Source: Phragmites australis (lineage: Eukaryota > Streptophyta > Magnoliopsida > Poales > Poaceae). Taken from it: a stretch of DNA of 64,000 bases. The translations under genes and the position numbers were made by a program. Numbering within the stretch: the first letter of the stretch is position 1; every line of letters begins with the position of its first letter. This document shows positions 1 to 9,797 of this stretch, one piece after another. The notes below the pieces were generated by a model. That model did no database searches. It worked only from the letters and a program-made list of their open reading frames with translations, and was not told where the DNA came from. The stretch lies in the NCBI RefSeq assembly GCF_958298935.1, contig NC_084940.1, positions 16,487,146 through 16,551,145 of the forward strand. The letters are read 5' to 3'.

Positions 1-753
1 TGGAGAAGAAGCGACATAATTTGGGAGAAGAATGCAAGCATATCTTGCAAGGTTAGTCTTCAGGTAGCAACAACCATCTCCATTTCAATCCCCTGTCGTA
101 GGTCCTATGTTCCGCCATGGAGGACAGAATCAGCAACAAAGGCCACCATAGAAGAGGCCCAATCAGGTTGTAGGCATTTGCAAGCTGCTAGTGCAACCAG
201 TGCAACCAGTGCAACAGCAACAATCATGACTCAACTTTCAGCAGCAGCGACCCAACAACAACATCCAGCCCTAGTAGCAGAATCACACCGGTCAAGGATC
301 AGGCAACATTGGTCCATGTTTTGGTTATGGCAACTTTGGACACCTTGCGAACAAGTGTCCCAAGAAGCAGCAAGGCCAAGCACAAGCTCGGGGCAACAAT
401 CAGTAGCAGCAATCCAGCATAATGCTATGCATGGTCGAGTCAATCACGTTGCTGTGGAAGAAGCCTAGGATGCTCCTGACGTAGTGCTGGGTATATTTTT
501 TGCAAACTCTCACCCTGCTATAGTTTTGTTTGATTTTGGTGCTACGCATTCATTCAGATCATCCCAATTTGTGAATGCATATAAATTGCCAAGAGCATTA
601 ATAAAAATCAGGTGCTAGCTAGTTCTCTTGGAGGAGAAATGAAATCAAGGCATGTATGCCCTAAAATAAGTATATGCACAAGGGGGTAGACTTTCTTGCC
701 AACCTTATCATTCTAGAATCCAAGGGAATTAATATCATACTGGGAATGGACTG
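1..753 (+). pseudogene. Chromodomain Ty3/gypsy element, gag end and protease (5' piece)
   Basis: This is the left piece of an older Ty3/gypsy retrotransposon whose pol continues at 12906. A gag zinc knuckle lies near 310-375 (CFGYGNFGHLANKC). The family form is CxxCxxxxHxxxxC, and here the second cysteine reads Tyr. The aspartic protease lies near 500-600, around HPAIVLFDFGATHSF; the family catalytic triplet DSG reads DFG (532-540). The piece stops inside a protease-to-RT linker that normally reads GMDWL, where the next element inserted. The reading frame is broken, so it is non-functional. The 5' LTR and most of gag lie outside the window. Identification as Ty3/gypsy is firm; lineage comes from the downstream piece. 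Confidence 0.8.
749..753. repeat. Target-site duplication GACTG (left copy; right copy 12906-12910)
   Basis: GACTG directly precedes the TGTCGG terminus at 754 and is repeated directly after the CCGACA terminus at 12905. Removing 754-12910 restores a continuous reading through the linker, giving GMDWLTKYNG. This proves insertion of the Tat-type element into the older host element. Confidence 0.93.
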
Positions 754-1798
754 TGTCGGAGGGTGAACTCCAGTCGCAGGGATCCCGAGAGACCCCTTTT
801 TAGAGATTCGGCCGGGGGGATGATCCTGAACAAGTTCGCCGGAGAAATGAATGAGAGTAAATGCAAATGGCCGGGGGTGGTGATTGAATGCTGGAAGAAG
901 TAAATGCACTGGGGATTTTTAGACAGGTTCGGGCCGCATGGGAGCGTAATACCCTACTCCTGTTTGATTGCTATATCTCCCTCGAGGAAATCTCTCAAGG
1001 ATGTTTTGGATTACAAAGAGCTCGATCTCCCTAAGGAGCTGGGCTCCTCTGGCTTTCTAGTTCTTCTCGACTGGGTCGGCCGAGCTTGGGTGAGTTGGTC
1101 TGGGCTTCCTCTCAGGTGGGCTCTCTCCTTCCTCTGTGTGTCGCCTCTCTCTTTTGTTCGTCCCTTGTTGTGTCTTGTGTCCCTTCTCTTTTTGCCGAGC
1201 CGCCGCTGCCTTAAATGTTCCTCTGCTGCGACATACCTTCAACGGGAGGAAAAGGGCCCGAGCCCCGAGGCGCCATAGACAGAAAGCGTCATCATTTTCT
1301 CTGGGCGAGGTGACCGGGGAGTGGAAATGCGTCGCACGCCCGGTCACCTATCGCCATAAATGCCCTGGCGCTGAACGCCGTAGAGAGGGCCCACCGGGCA
1401 GCCGCAGAACAACCGGCGTGCCCGTCCTGTCCCATTCCCCTGCCACGGCAGCGTGGCAGACGGAACGCCTTGGTACTGACGATGTTATCCCGAGACAAAC
1501 CGGATCGCACGGGACAGGACCCGTGCAATTTAATGTCCCCACGCCTCTCTGCCAGAACGTGGAAGGAACTGGTGCTGAGCGCGGCGGGAGCAGTTGAGCG
1601 TGTCAGGCCACGCGCGCTCATTAAATGTGGCCTCGGGTCCTTGACTGGCGGACACGTCATCGGAGGGCCCCTCGGGGGGCTTTCGGGGTCCTCGGGGAAC
1701 CGAGTGCTCGGGGGCACTATTCAACTCCCCGAGCACTCTCTCCCGAGCACTCTTGTACGGAAACTTGGGGAACTGAGTGCCTGCGGGCGGCCGCGTGG
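754..1798 (-). repeat. 3' LTR of Tat-type copy 1, truncated at its U3 start
   Basis: It aligns colinearly with 11581-12626 of the other LTR and then stops abruptly. The last shared bases are GCGTGG at 1793-1798. The final approximately 280 bases of the full LTR (12627-12905, the start of U3 in element direction) are missing, and antisense-gene exon sequence follows directly. The breakpoint lies inside the approximately 75-bp U3 repeat array. Confidence 0.88.
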
Positions 1799-3802
1799 AG
1801 CGGGGGAAGCGCCCCCGGCTTTACATTCTGGCGCCGGAGTCCCCGCCGCCGCCATCGCCAGGCGCGGGGGGAAGCCAGGTCGGCTAGCCGCCCAGCACGG
1901 GACCGCCGGCGGGGGCGACATCTACGGTTCTGGAACCCACGGCACCTGCAGTTCTGGAACAGCGCCTTGTTCGGCTCGGGCCTGCCCCGGTGGCGGGGAC
2001 CCAGGCGGCGGCCCCGCAGAGCCGCCGGCGGAAGAGGAAGAGGGGGGAGGCCGGGCAGGCGCCACCGAGCCCGGAATTCACACTTCCGGCGGCACGATGG
2101 CAGTTCCGAAGACCCACAACCACGTAAGTCTTACCCTTCATTCTTTCTTGGGCGTGCTTTGCCCAAACTAAGCTCCTTTTTTTTTGGTTTTGATCCTTGT
2201 CCTCCTCCTGCAGGTCGCCTACGGGCGCCGCCGAAGGCCAGGGGCAGCCGGAGGCACCGAGGCCGGCGCCAGCCCCCGAGCCGAGTGCACCGGTAGAGCC
2301 AGGGCTGGCAGATGCGGCGGCGGAGCAGGGGGCGGCGGACGCGGCGGCGGAGACGGAGCCAGCGGACGCGGCGGCCGTGTCGGGGCCGGCGGACACGGCG
2401 GCGGAGATGGGGCCGGCGGAAGCAGCGGCCGAGACAGACACAGCCATCGCCCGAGCGTCCAGCGCCGTCCGAGCCTGCCCCGAGCGCACCAAGCCCGGGG
2501 CGGATGACTGCGTTGCAATCTTCGGGGACCCCGAACCCCCCGGAGGAGGCTCGCTGGGGACCCAGCGCCCAGCCGCCGCCCAGCCAGCCTGCCGACCCTC
2601 TCCCGGTCGTGCTCGAGAGCGTCCGAGAGGTGATCGAGCGGCTGGATGCGGCCATAGCGGGGGAGGTGGCGCAACTGGAGGCGGAGCGTGCCGCGCTGGC
2701 CACGGAGAAAGCGCAGCTTACCACTGCTTGGCACTCCTTCGAGTCCCGCCTCCTCGCAGCGCGTGCTGCCAATGAGGACGAACAGCGCGCCATGGAAGAG
2801 GCCCGCGCGAAGATTGCGCGGGAGCGGGAAGATGCCGCCAGCCTGGTTGAGGCATCACGACAGGAAGCTGCCGAGGCCCTTGCCAGGGAGAGGCGGGCGC
2901 AGGAGCGGGAGGAGGTGGCCATGGACCGCGAGAGGGCAGCAGAGGCCCTCCAGACCGACTTAGCTCGTCAGGAGAGCGAGGTTGACCGAGCCCGCGCCAA
3001 TCTCCAACAGCAGGCAGAGGAGCTCCGGCACACCGAAGGGGAGCTCCAACGCCGGGAGGAGGACGTCGCAGTTCGGGAGGTCGACGCCGAGATAACGGCG
3101 GCGGACCTCTGCGCCCGGGAAGATCTGCTGGCCCACCGGGAATCGGAGGCTGCCGAGGCGGCGGCGGCCGCTACCGCCAAGGAAGAGCAACTCGCCAAGT
3201 CCAAGGCAGAGCTAGCCGCCCGCGAGCAGGCCCTTTCCGTCCTGGCAGGGCAGGTGAAGCTGGCTGCCGGCCACGCACCCGGCGCCGGCTCTTCTCACGC
3301 GGTCGGGGGCCAAGGGCTCAAGGAACAGCTGCGGGCCATGAAGGAGGAGCTCGAGGCCACCTCATTGGCGTGGATCAGCCTGCAGCAGATGTTGGAGGAC
3401 ACACTCCGGCGGATGCGGCGGTCCATGGCGAGGGCCGGCCTTGGGTGACTCGTCGTGGAGACGAAGGGCGACGGTCTCGGCCGATTCGTCCTGGGACTCC
3501 AGCAGGTCTGTGAGCGCCTCGAGGCGCTGCCCTTGGCCGTCCAGGAACTTGCCACCCAGGAAGGGCGCGGCTTGGCCCAAGCGGTGGCCGAGCACGTCCT
3601 GGCCTGCTACCGGAGCAGAGACTCGAACTTCCCGCTGGAGCCAGCTCGGGAAGGAGTGGTCGAAGCCGAGGAAGAGACCGCCCGGGAAGCAGTTCGGAGC
3701 ACCGCTGCCGAGGTGGCGGCCGACTTCAAGCGGGAAGTGCCGCCGCCGCCAGCCTCCGGGAGAGGCCGTGACGATTCCGACTCCGACGTCGACTCTGACT
3801 AG
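1799..3802 (+). pseudogene. Antisense coiled-coil gene of Tat-type copy 1 (5' truncated)
   Basis: This gene lies in the element's 3' region but on the opposite strand to gag-pol. The first exon starts at the LTR deletion junction and ends at 2123. A GT-AG intron spans 2124-2213 (GTAAGT donor, CTGCAG acceptor). Exon 2 runs 2214-3802, stop TAG. Its start is Pro/Ala/Glu-rich, followed by about 250 residues of strongly heptad-like Glu/Ala/Arg-rich coiled coil. An in-frame TGA near 3446-3448 precedes a C-terminal segment with LPLAVQELA and CYRSRD, ending in an acidic DSDSDVDSD tail. At least one frameshift near 2500 and the missing 5' end make it non-functional. The same layout and intron occur in copy 2 (50798-47611). 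It may be a Grande-like antisense gene; its biochemical role is unknown. Confidence 0.75.
2124..2213 (+). other. Predicted spliceosomal intron in antisense gene, copy 1
   Basis: The intron runs from a consensus GTAAGT donor through a T-rich tract (TTTTTTTTTGG near 2178-2188) to a TCCTGCAG acceptor. The residues flanking it, RWQFRRPTTT and TGAAEGQGQPEAP, match RWQYRGPKST and DPAGGQRQPEVP across the equivalent intron of copy 2 (49243-49172), so position and phase are conserved. Confidence 0.75.
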
Positions 3803-5476
3803 GCTTTTTGTAGTTTCTTTTTCTTTCATTTTTCTTTGACTTGATGTAAATACGGGAGTGATCCCTTAGAAATGCTTGTATTCCCTTTGTAAATATAATG
3901 AAAGCTTTTCTTTGGGCTCGCAACTCCGGTATTCTTGCGAGTGCTTGATGCTTCTTCTGATGTTTTGCCTTGATGCCCCGAGGAGTACTTAGTCGGTTTG
4001 ATCCGACCTTTCCTTCCCCGAGAACGATATCGCCCCGACTATCTTTCCGGGCTCTCTTAGCCCCCAGGCCTTCGCGGGTTCGCCACAGCTAAGTCAAAAG
4101 ACAAAAGCACAAATCTTCCTGCTCGGGAGGCAAGTCGACCCGACGCGGAACACGCCAAGACCGGTGAGCACCTTTTCACCTTGCGACCACTCAGCCAGTG
4201 GACTAGAGACACGCACGGGCGGGAACGCGACCAAGAGTCCTCATGGTTCGGTGGTGCCCGGGCTTAGAGCGGACCGGACCGAGCACCGACAGCCCGTCCC
4301 CGGGGCCTGGGCTCCGGACTACTCGAGCGGCTCGAGCGATAGGATTAGCCGAGGACCCAGGGACTCGGTAGTGCTCGGGGCCCTAAAAAGCGGACCGAAC
4401 ACCACGATCGTCATGAAAGACTTCGATCGGGCACTACCGCACGCACGGAACACCTTTCCACAGACTGTTCTGTCGTTCCAGGAAAAAGAGTACATGCGGC
4501 AGGGTTTTGCACGTGGGGGGACCGTCTCACCGAGTGGATTAGAGCACGAGGGCCCCCGAGGACGACTCGAGGGCGAAATATAGTTGAATGTAAATTTGTC
4601 TGGATTTAACTACTCACCGGACAGCTGTCGGCCTCTCGGCCGACCGATCCAGGAGGAGCGTGGGCTCCGAGCTCGGGGTGCCCGGGAACTTGGCTCTCGA
4701 AGGCGGGGCGCCTGAGCACCAGGGAGCGCATGGAGAGCCCGGGGCCAGGCGATCTCGGCCACTCTAGCCTGAGTGGTAAGACCACCCGAGGGCCCTAAAG
4801 ATCACGCAGCGACCTAGGCGCTGAGGCCCTCGCGGTCGAGCTGCCTTTGCTTCGGATTGTCGATCTGTGACTTGAGGGAAAAATAGAGAAATTCTTTGCC
4901 TGGTGCGCTCTGTTAGTGCGGTACTCATTATAGACTGCTCTCATTTTTGACCCGAGACCTCTCGAAAGCCCAGATCAGTGGACAAGAGCGGTCAGAGGTG
5001 TAACTCAGAGGTCCTGTGGTCCGGTGGTGCCCGGGTATGACAGGCCAGACCGAGCACCGACAGCCTGCCCCTGGGGCCTAGGCTCCGGACTACTCGAGCA
5101 GCTCGAGCGATAGGATTACCCGAGGACCCCAGGGGCTCGGTAGTGCCTGGGAGCCTACCACGACACCGAACACCACAGCCTACCACGACAGACGTAAGTC
5201 AGCGGCAACTGCCCGCGCGCATACCGATCGAGATTCTTTTATCAGCGGGGAAAAAGAGAGAGCGAACTTTCCCTCACACAATCGAGCATCTCACCAGACA
5301 GATTAAACATACGGGATCCAGAGAAATGAAATTGACACGATTGCACATTAATATTTATACTGTATTGACAATTTTTTACAAGGTTGGGTGACTTACTTAG
5401 CTAGTGGTAGCCCCCGGTCAACTAGGGCGGGGGGGAAGCCCCCAGGCTGGTTGACCTGAGCCGTGAGCATGGCCAT
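3803..5476 (-). repeat. 3' non-coding region of Tat-type copy 1 with two spaced long repeats
   Basis: No gene is seen here. Two related segments of about 160-190 bp (about 4236-4420 and 5018-5172) share stretches such as GAGCACCGACAGCC and GGACTACTCGAGC, with a weaker partial copy near 4740-4830. The spacing is about 780 bp. Related segments occur at matching positions in copy 2. Tat-lineage elements are known to carry variable tandem repeats between pol and the 3' LTR. Confidence 0.7.
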
Positions 5477-6530
5477 CTACGGGAAGAACTTGCGCAGGTG
5501 CTCGATGTTCCACGGGTTGGGAAGCGGCTGCCCATCTTCTGCTGCCAACATGAAAGAACCTTCTTGTGGGACCCCGATTACGGTGAAGGGACCTTCCCAC
5601 ATAGGGGATAGCTTATTCTTCCCTTCGCGCGACTGGACGCGTCGGAGAACTAGATCCCCCACCTCAAAAGATCATGCCCAGACGTGGCACTGGTGATAGC
5701 GCCGCAGGCTTTACTGGTAGCAGGCTGCTCGGATGACGGCGCGCCGTCGGCGCTCTTCCAGGTAGTCTACGTCATCGCGCCGCTGCTGCTCCTGTTCACC
5801 TTCAGAATAGGCATGCACCCAAGGGGAGCCTAGAGTGAGCTCGGAGGGGAGGACCGCCTCAGCGCCGTACACGAGGAAGAAGGGGGTCTCCCTGGTGGCA
5901 CGACTTGGCGTGGTCCGGTTGGCCCATAACACGGCGGGTAACTCGTCCACCCATCCCTTCCCGTGCTTTGCGAGCACGTTATAGGTCCGGGTTTTGAGCC
6001 CTTTTAGTATCTCCGCGTTGGCGCGCTCAACCTGCCCGTTACTTCAAGGATGAGCAACGGAGGCGAAGCAGAGCTTGATGCCGAGGTCCTCGCAGTAGTC
6101 CCCGAACAGGGCACTTGTGAACTGGGTGCCGTTGTCGGTGATGATCCGGTTCGGGACACTAAAGCGACCGGTGATACCGCGGATGAACTGGAGCGCCGTG
6201 TTCTTGGTCACCTTGATGACTAGGACCGCCTCCGGCCACTTGGTGAATTTGTCGATGGCGACATAGAGGTACTCATAGCCCCGATTGCCCGGGGGAATGG
6301 ACCCAAAATGTCCAGCCCCCAGACCGCGAAAGGCCATGACAGGGGGATGGTGTGAAGAGCCTGAGCTGGCTGGTGAATCTGTTTTACATGGAACTGGCAC
6401 GCTCTGCTGCGCCAAACCAGCTTGGAAGCATCCTGGAGGGCTGTAGGCCAGTAGAAACCTTGCCGGAAGGCCTTCCCGACCAGCGTGCGGAACGATGCAT
6501 GGCCACCGCACTCGCCCTCGTGGATCTCAG
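5477..6530 (-). pseudogene. Integrase of Tat-type copy 1
   Basis: A zinc-binding HHCC region begins near 6520 (EIHEGECGGH ... CRACQ). The catalytic core has its first Asp in GLDILGPFP, its second in TDNGTQF, and continues into ANRTTPSRATRETPFFLVYG. The C-terminal segment (GDLVLRRVQ, KLSPMWEGPFTV) ends LRKFFP with a stop at 5479-5477. Damage comprises a one-base deletion in a G run (C4 at 6279-6282 on +), TGA at 6046-6044 where copy 2 has Arg, TAA at 5713-5711 where copy 2 has Gln, and TGA at 5674-5672. The same G-run deletion occurs in copy 2. There is no chromodomain, as expected for Tat. Confidence 0.9.
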
Positions 6531-7281
6531 CAAGAAGCTCGCCGCCTTCTGCCTGGGAGATGCATTTCAGGAGAACACCGCCTGCGCTACACCGGTAGAG
6601 ATCCCCATCTACTATGGCATAGCGTTTGGACTGCCGAGCAACTCTTTCGGCAGACGCCTCATCCCAGGGGAGGAACTTTTCCTTCAAGTACCCTCGGATG
6701 TCGTCCATCCACGAGGCATCTTGAGAACATTCAGCAAGTGCAGCGCACTCGCCGGACGGTGGCACCCTGACGGGGCTTCCCACTGAGGGCGCCGCCGGGA
6801 TCCCCTGAATTGAGTTCGAGGTTTCCCCTTCGTCCTGTTCGGCAGGCAGGACGGAAGGCCGTGTGAGTCTTTCTTCAAAGACTCCGGCAGGGACGCGCGC
6901 ACGAGAGGAGGCCAGGCGGGAGAGGTCATCGGCCAGAGCGTTGTCGCGGCGAGGGATGTACCACAGCTCAAGGCCATCGAAGCGCTTCTCCAGCTTCCTG
7001 ACTGCTGCCACGTACGCCGCCATTTGAGGATCCGTGCACTGGTACTCTTTGGATACCTGGTTGACCACCAGCTGGGAGTCTCCCTTGACCAGGAGGCGAC
7101 GAATCCCGAGACCCACCACGGCCTGGAGGCCAGCGATGAGACCTTCATATTCCGCCATGTTGTTGGATGCGTGAAACTGCAGCTGCACGACGTACCAGAG
7201 TTCTTCACCCGTTGGGGAGGTGAGAACCACTCCGGCCCCCACGCCTTTCAGCGAGAGGGAACCGTCGAAGTGCATGATCTA
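6531..7281 (-). pseudogene. Second (Tat-type) RNase H and connection to integrase
   Basis: From IMHFDGSLSLKG at the start, an additional RNase H fold follows, with acidic residues in FDGS, NMAEYEGLIAGL, VKGDSQLVV and ALADDLSRLA. A Pro/Ser-rich linker leads into the integrase zinc domain. A second RNase H after the ordinary one is diagnostic of the Tat lineage of Ty3/gypsy. A TAG at 7281-7279 separates it from the upstream frame; the two are otherwise in phase. Confidence 0.85.
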
Positions 7282-7984
7282 GTACCCGGGCGCATGGTGC
7301 CCGGGATATGCAGAAATCTCTTCTGGGACGTCCTCGGGGACGGGTGTCCATTCTGCCACGAAGTCAGAGAGTGCCTGGCTTTTGATCGCCTGGCGACTGA
7401 CAAAGTGCAGGTCGAATTCCGCCAGCTCCACCGCCCACTTGACGACACGCCCGGTGCCTTCTCGGTTCCGGAGGATGGGTCCCAGTGGATCCGTGGTAAC
7501 CACCGAGACCTTGTGCGCTTGGAAGTAGTGGCGCAGCTTCCGGGAAGTGATGAGCACGGCGTAGAGCAGCTTCTGAGCCTGGGGGTACCTTGTTTTGGCC
7601 TCCCGGAGGACTTCACTGACGAAGTACACCGGTCGTTGTACCCGGCGGGCCTGGACCGCAGCCTTACCCGAGGGGCTGTCGCAGCCCCCAGGCTTGGCGG
7701 CGTGGTCGGGGCTGACCGGGTGCTCGGGCTCTACTCCCTGGTCGGGAGGAACCGAGTGCTCGGGCTCGACCCCTTGCTTGGGGGGAGCCAAGTGCTCGGG
7801 CTCAACCCCCTGCTCAGGGGGAGCCACGAGGACGGGTGAGTGCCTGGGGGCGGCCGGGAGCTGGGACCCAGCACCTGGCCCCGCGCACTCGTCGCGCTCG
7901 ACCACCAGCACCATGCTTACGACCTGAGGAGTGGCCGATACGTAGAGTAGTAGTGGCTCATCTTCGGATGGAGCCACCAGCATG
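7282..7984 (-). pseudogene. RNase H of Tat-type copy 1, with a repeat insertion
   Basis: [17 protein letters not shown] marks the N-terminal part, and [19 protein letters not shown] followed by [17 protein letters not shown] the C-terminal part of a Ty3-type RNase H. The normally short interval between them holds about 65 extra residues, including three 12-residue units of the form QGVEPEHxxPPx (DNA 7721-7828). A one-base shift near 7985 separates it from RT. The insertion would probably disturb the fold. Confidence 0.82.
7721..7828. repeat. Three 36-bp tandem units inside the RNase H coding region
   Basis: The motif TGCTCGGGCTC recurs at 7721, 7757 and 7793, a 36-bp period that preserves the reading frame (12 residues). 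The GTGCTCGGG core also dominates the U3 repeats of the same family's LTRs, so the array may derive from LTR-like sequence. Confidence 0.8.
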
Positions 7985-8968
7985 GGGTGGTGAGGTGAGG
8001 TACTTCTTCCGATCGCGGAAGGCCTGCTCGGCCTCCGGCGTCCAGTCAAAATGACCGGTCTTCTTCAGAAGCTTGAAGAGGGGGAGCCTCCGCTCCCCAA
8101 GTTTGGAGATGAAGCGCCCGAGGGCCTCCATGCAGCCGGTGAGACGCTGGACCTCCTTGAGTCTAGCCAGGGGTCGCATCTGCTCGATGGCCTGGATCTT
8201 CTCTGGATTGGCCTCGATTCCTCGGCTGGAAACCAAGAAACCGAGGAGCTTGCCCGCGGGTACCCCGAAGACACACTTCTCGGGGTTGAGCTTTAGGTGA
8301 GTAGTGCGGAGACTGTTGAAAGTCTCGGCAAGGTCGTCGAGCAGGGTTGCGCGGTCTCGGGACTTGACCACGAGATCGTCGATGTAGGCCTCGACGTTGC
8401 GTCCAACCTGCGAATCAAGGGTGATGCGGATAGCGCGCTGGAAGGAAGACCCAGCGTTGCGCAAACCAAAAGGCATTGACATATAACAATAAGTCCCCAA
8501 CGGGGTGGTAAAAGTAGTTTTTTCTTCATCCTCTATGGCCATACAAATCTGGTGATACCCAGAGTTTGCATCTAAAAAACACAAAAGATCACATCCCGCG
8601 GTTGCATCTACAATTTGATCTATGCGGGGCAAGGGAAAAGGATCTTTGGGGCAAGCCTTGTTTAGGTCGGTGTAGTCCATGCACATGCGGAGCTTGCCAT
8701 TGGCCTTCGGGATGACAACTGGATTTGCCAGCCATTCGGGGTGGAGGACTTCTCGGATAAATCCGGCATCGAGGAGCTTGCCGACTTGCTCTCGGATGAA
8801 CTCCTGGTGCTCGGGCGCCTGCCGCTGGACTTTCTGCTTCACCGGGCGTGCGTCCGGGCGCACAGCCAAGTGGTGCTCAATCACCTCCCTAGGGATCCCG
8901 GGCATGTTGGACGGCTGCCATGCAAACACGTCGGCATTAGCCCGGAGGAAGGTGACGAGCGCGCTTTC
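7985..8968 (-). pseudogene. Reverse transcriptase of Tat-type copy 1
   Basis: The frame is intact over about 320 residues. It includes MCMDYTDLNKACPKD, FLDANSGYHQI with a catalytic Asp, MPFGLRNAGSSFQRA, the catalytic AYIDDLVVKS box (YIDD), and LGFLVSSRGIEANPEKI. All RT blocks are in order and the catalytic aspartates are present, so this is the best-preserved domain of the element. It is cut off upstream by TAG at 8971-8969 (probably CAG in the ancestor) and downstream by a frameshift. Confidence 0.93.
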
Positions 8969-9797
8969 CTATTTGCCGTCCAGGTCACCACCGATGCGGA
9001 CGACCTGGGAGGCGTCTTCGCCCACCACAACCTCTTTCGTAGGAGCGGAGGTGTCGGCAGCGAGTCGGGGTTTGGATGAAGAGGGTCCCGGGTCCCCCTG
9101 GCGGCCCTCGACCTCGGCCTGAGCCGAGGCCAAGGCCAGGTACGACTGCTCGGCGCAGGAAACGGCGCTACTGGAGTCGGCAGTCATGGAGATGGGGCCT
9201 GCTGGGCCCGGCATCTTGACCGTGAGATACTCATAGTGCGCAGCCATCATGAATTTGGCGAGCGCTGGACGCCCGAGGATGGCGTTGTAGGGGAGGGGGA
9301 GCTCCACGACGTCGAAGAGGACGTTTTCCGTGCGGAAGTTGTCCCGACTCCCGAAGGTCATGGGTAGCTCGACCTGCCCGAGGGGCAGGGAGTGCTCGGG
9401 CGTCACTCCGCAGAAAGGAAGCGACGGCTTTAGGTGCCTGGAGGGCACCTGCAGCTTTTCGAAGGCCTCCTTGGAGAGGAGGTTAAGGCGCGCGCCCCCA
9501 TCGATTAGCACCCTGCCGACCTTTACATTGCAGATGGTGGGGGACACTACCAAAGGTAGTCGCCCCACGCCTGCAGTACTGGAGGGGTGGTCGGCTATAC
9601 TGAACGTGATTGGAGTGTTCGACCACCTCAGGGGCCTGGCGGCCTCTTCGCTCGGGGTTGCTGAGCAAACTTCGTGCCGCATGGTCTTGAGGCCGCGCCG
9701 TGAGGAAGGCGTGTAAGCGCCTCCGTCGATGAAGGCGACGGTATGCTCGGGTTCCTGGAAGCCGAGCTCATCGTTGCCGGGGGCGGCACCGGGATCA
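8969..9797 (-). pseudogene. Aspartic protease of Tat-type copy 1
   Basis: VLIDGGARLNLLSKEAFEKL carries the active-site Asp as DGGA, a form common in this lineage in place of DSGA. NAILGRPALAKFMM is the downstream ILGR block. The frame is continuous from MRHEVCSATP to GGDLDGK, ending at TAG 8971-8969. Upstream, a run of eleven C at 9798-9808 shifts the frame relative to gag. Confidence 0.87.

Noticed and set aside
2131..2922. A 263-codon open frame on the - strand opposite the coiled-coil gene
   Set aside because: It mirrors the GC-rich coiled-coil coding strand, is made of Ala/Ser/Arg runs, and has no counterpart in copy 2. It is a shadow frame.
7024..7839. A 271-codon open frame on the + strand over RNase H
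   Set aside because: It lies antisense to well-supported RNase H motifs and arises from their codon use. No domain is recognisable.
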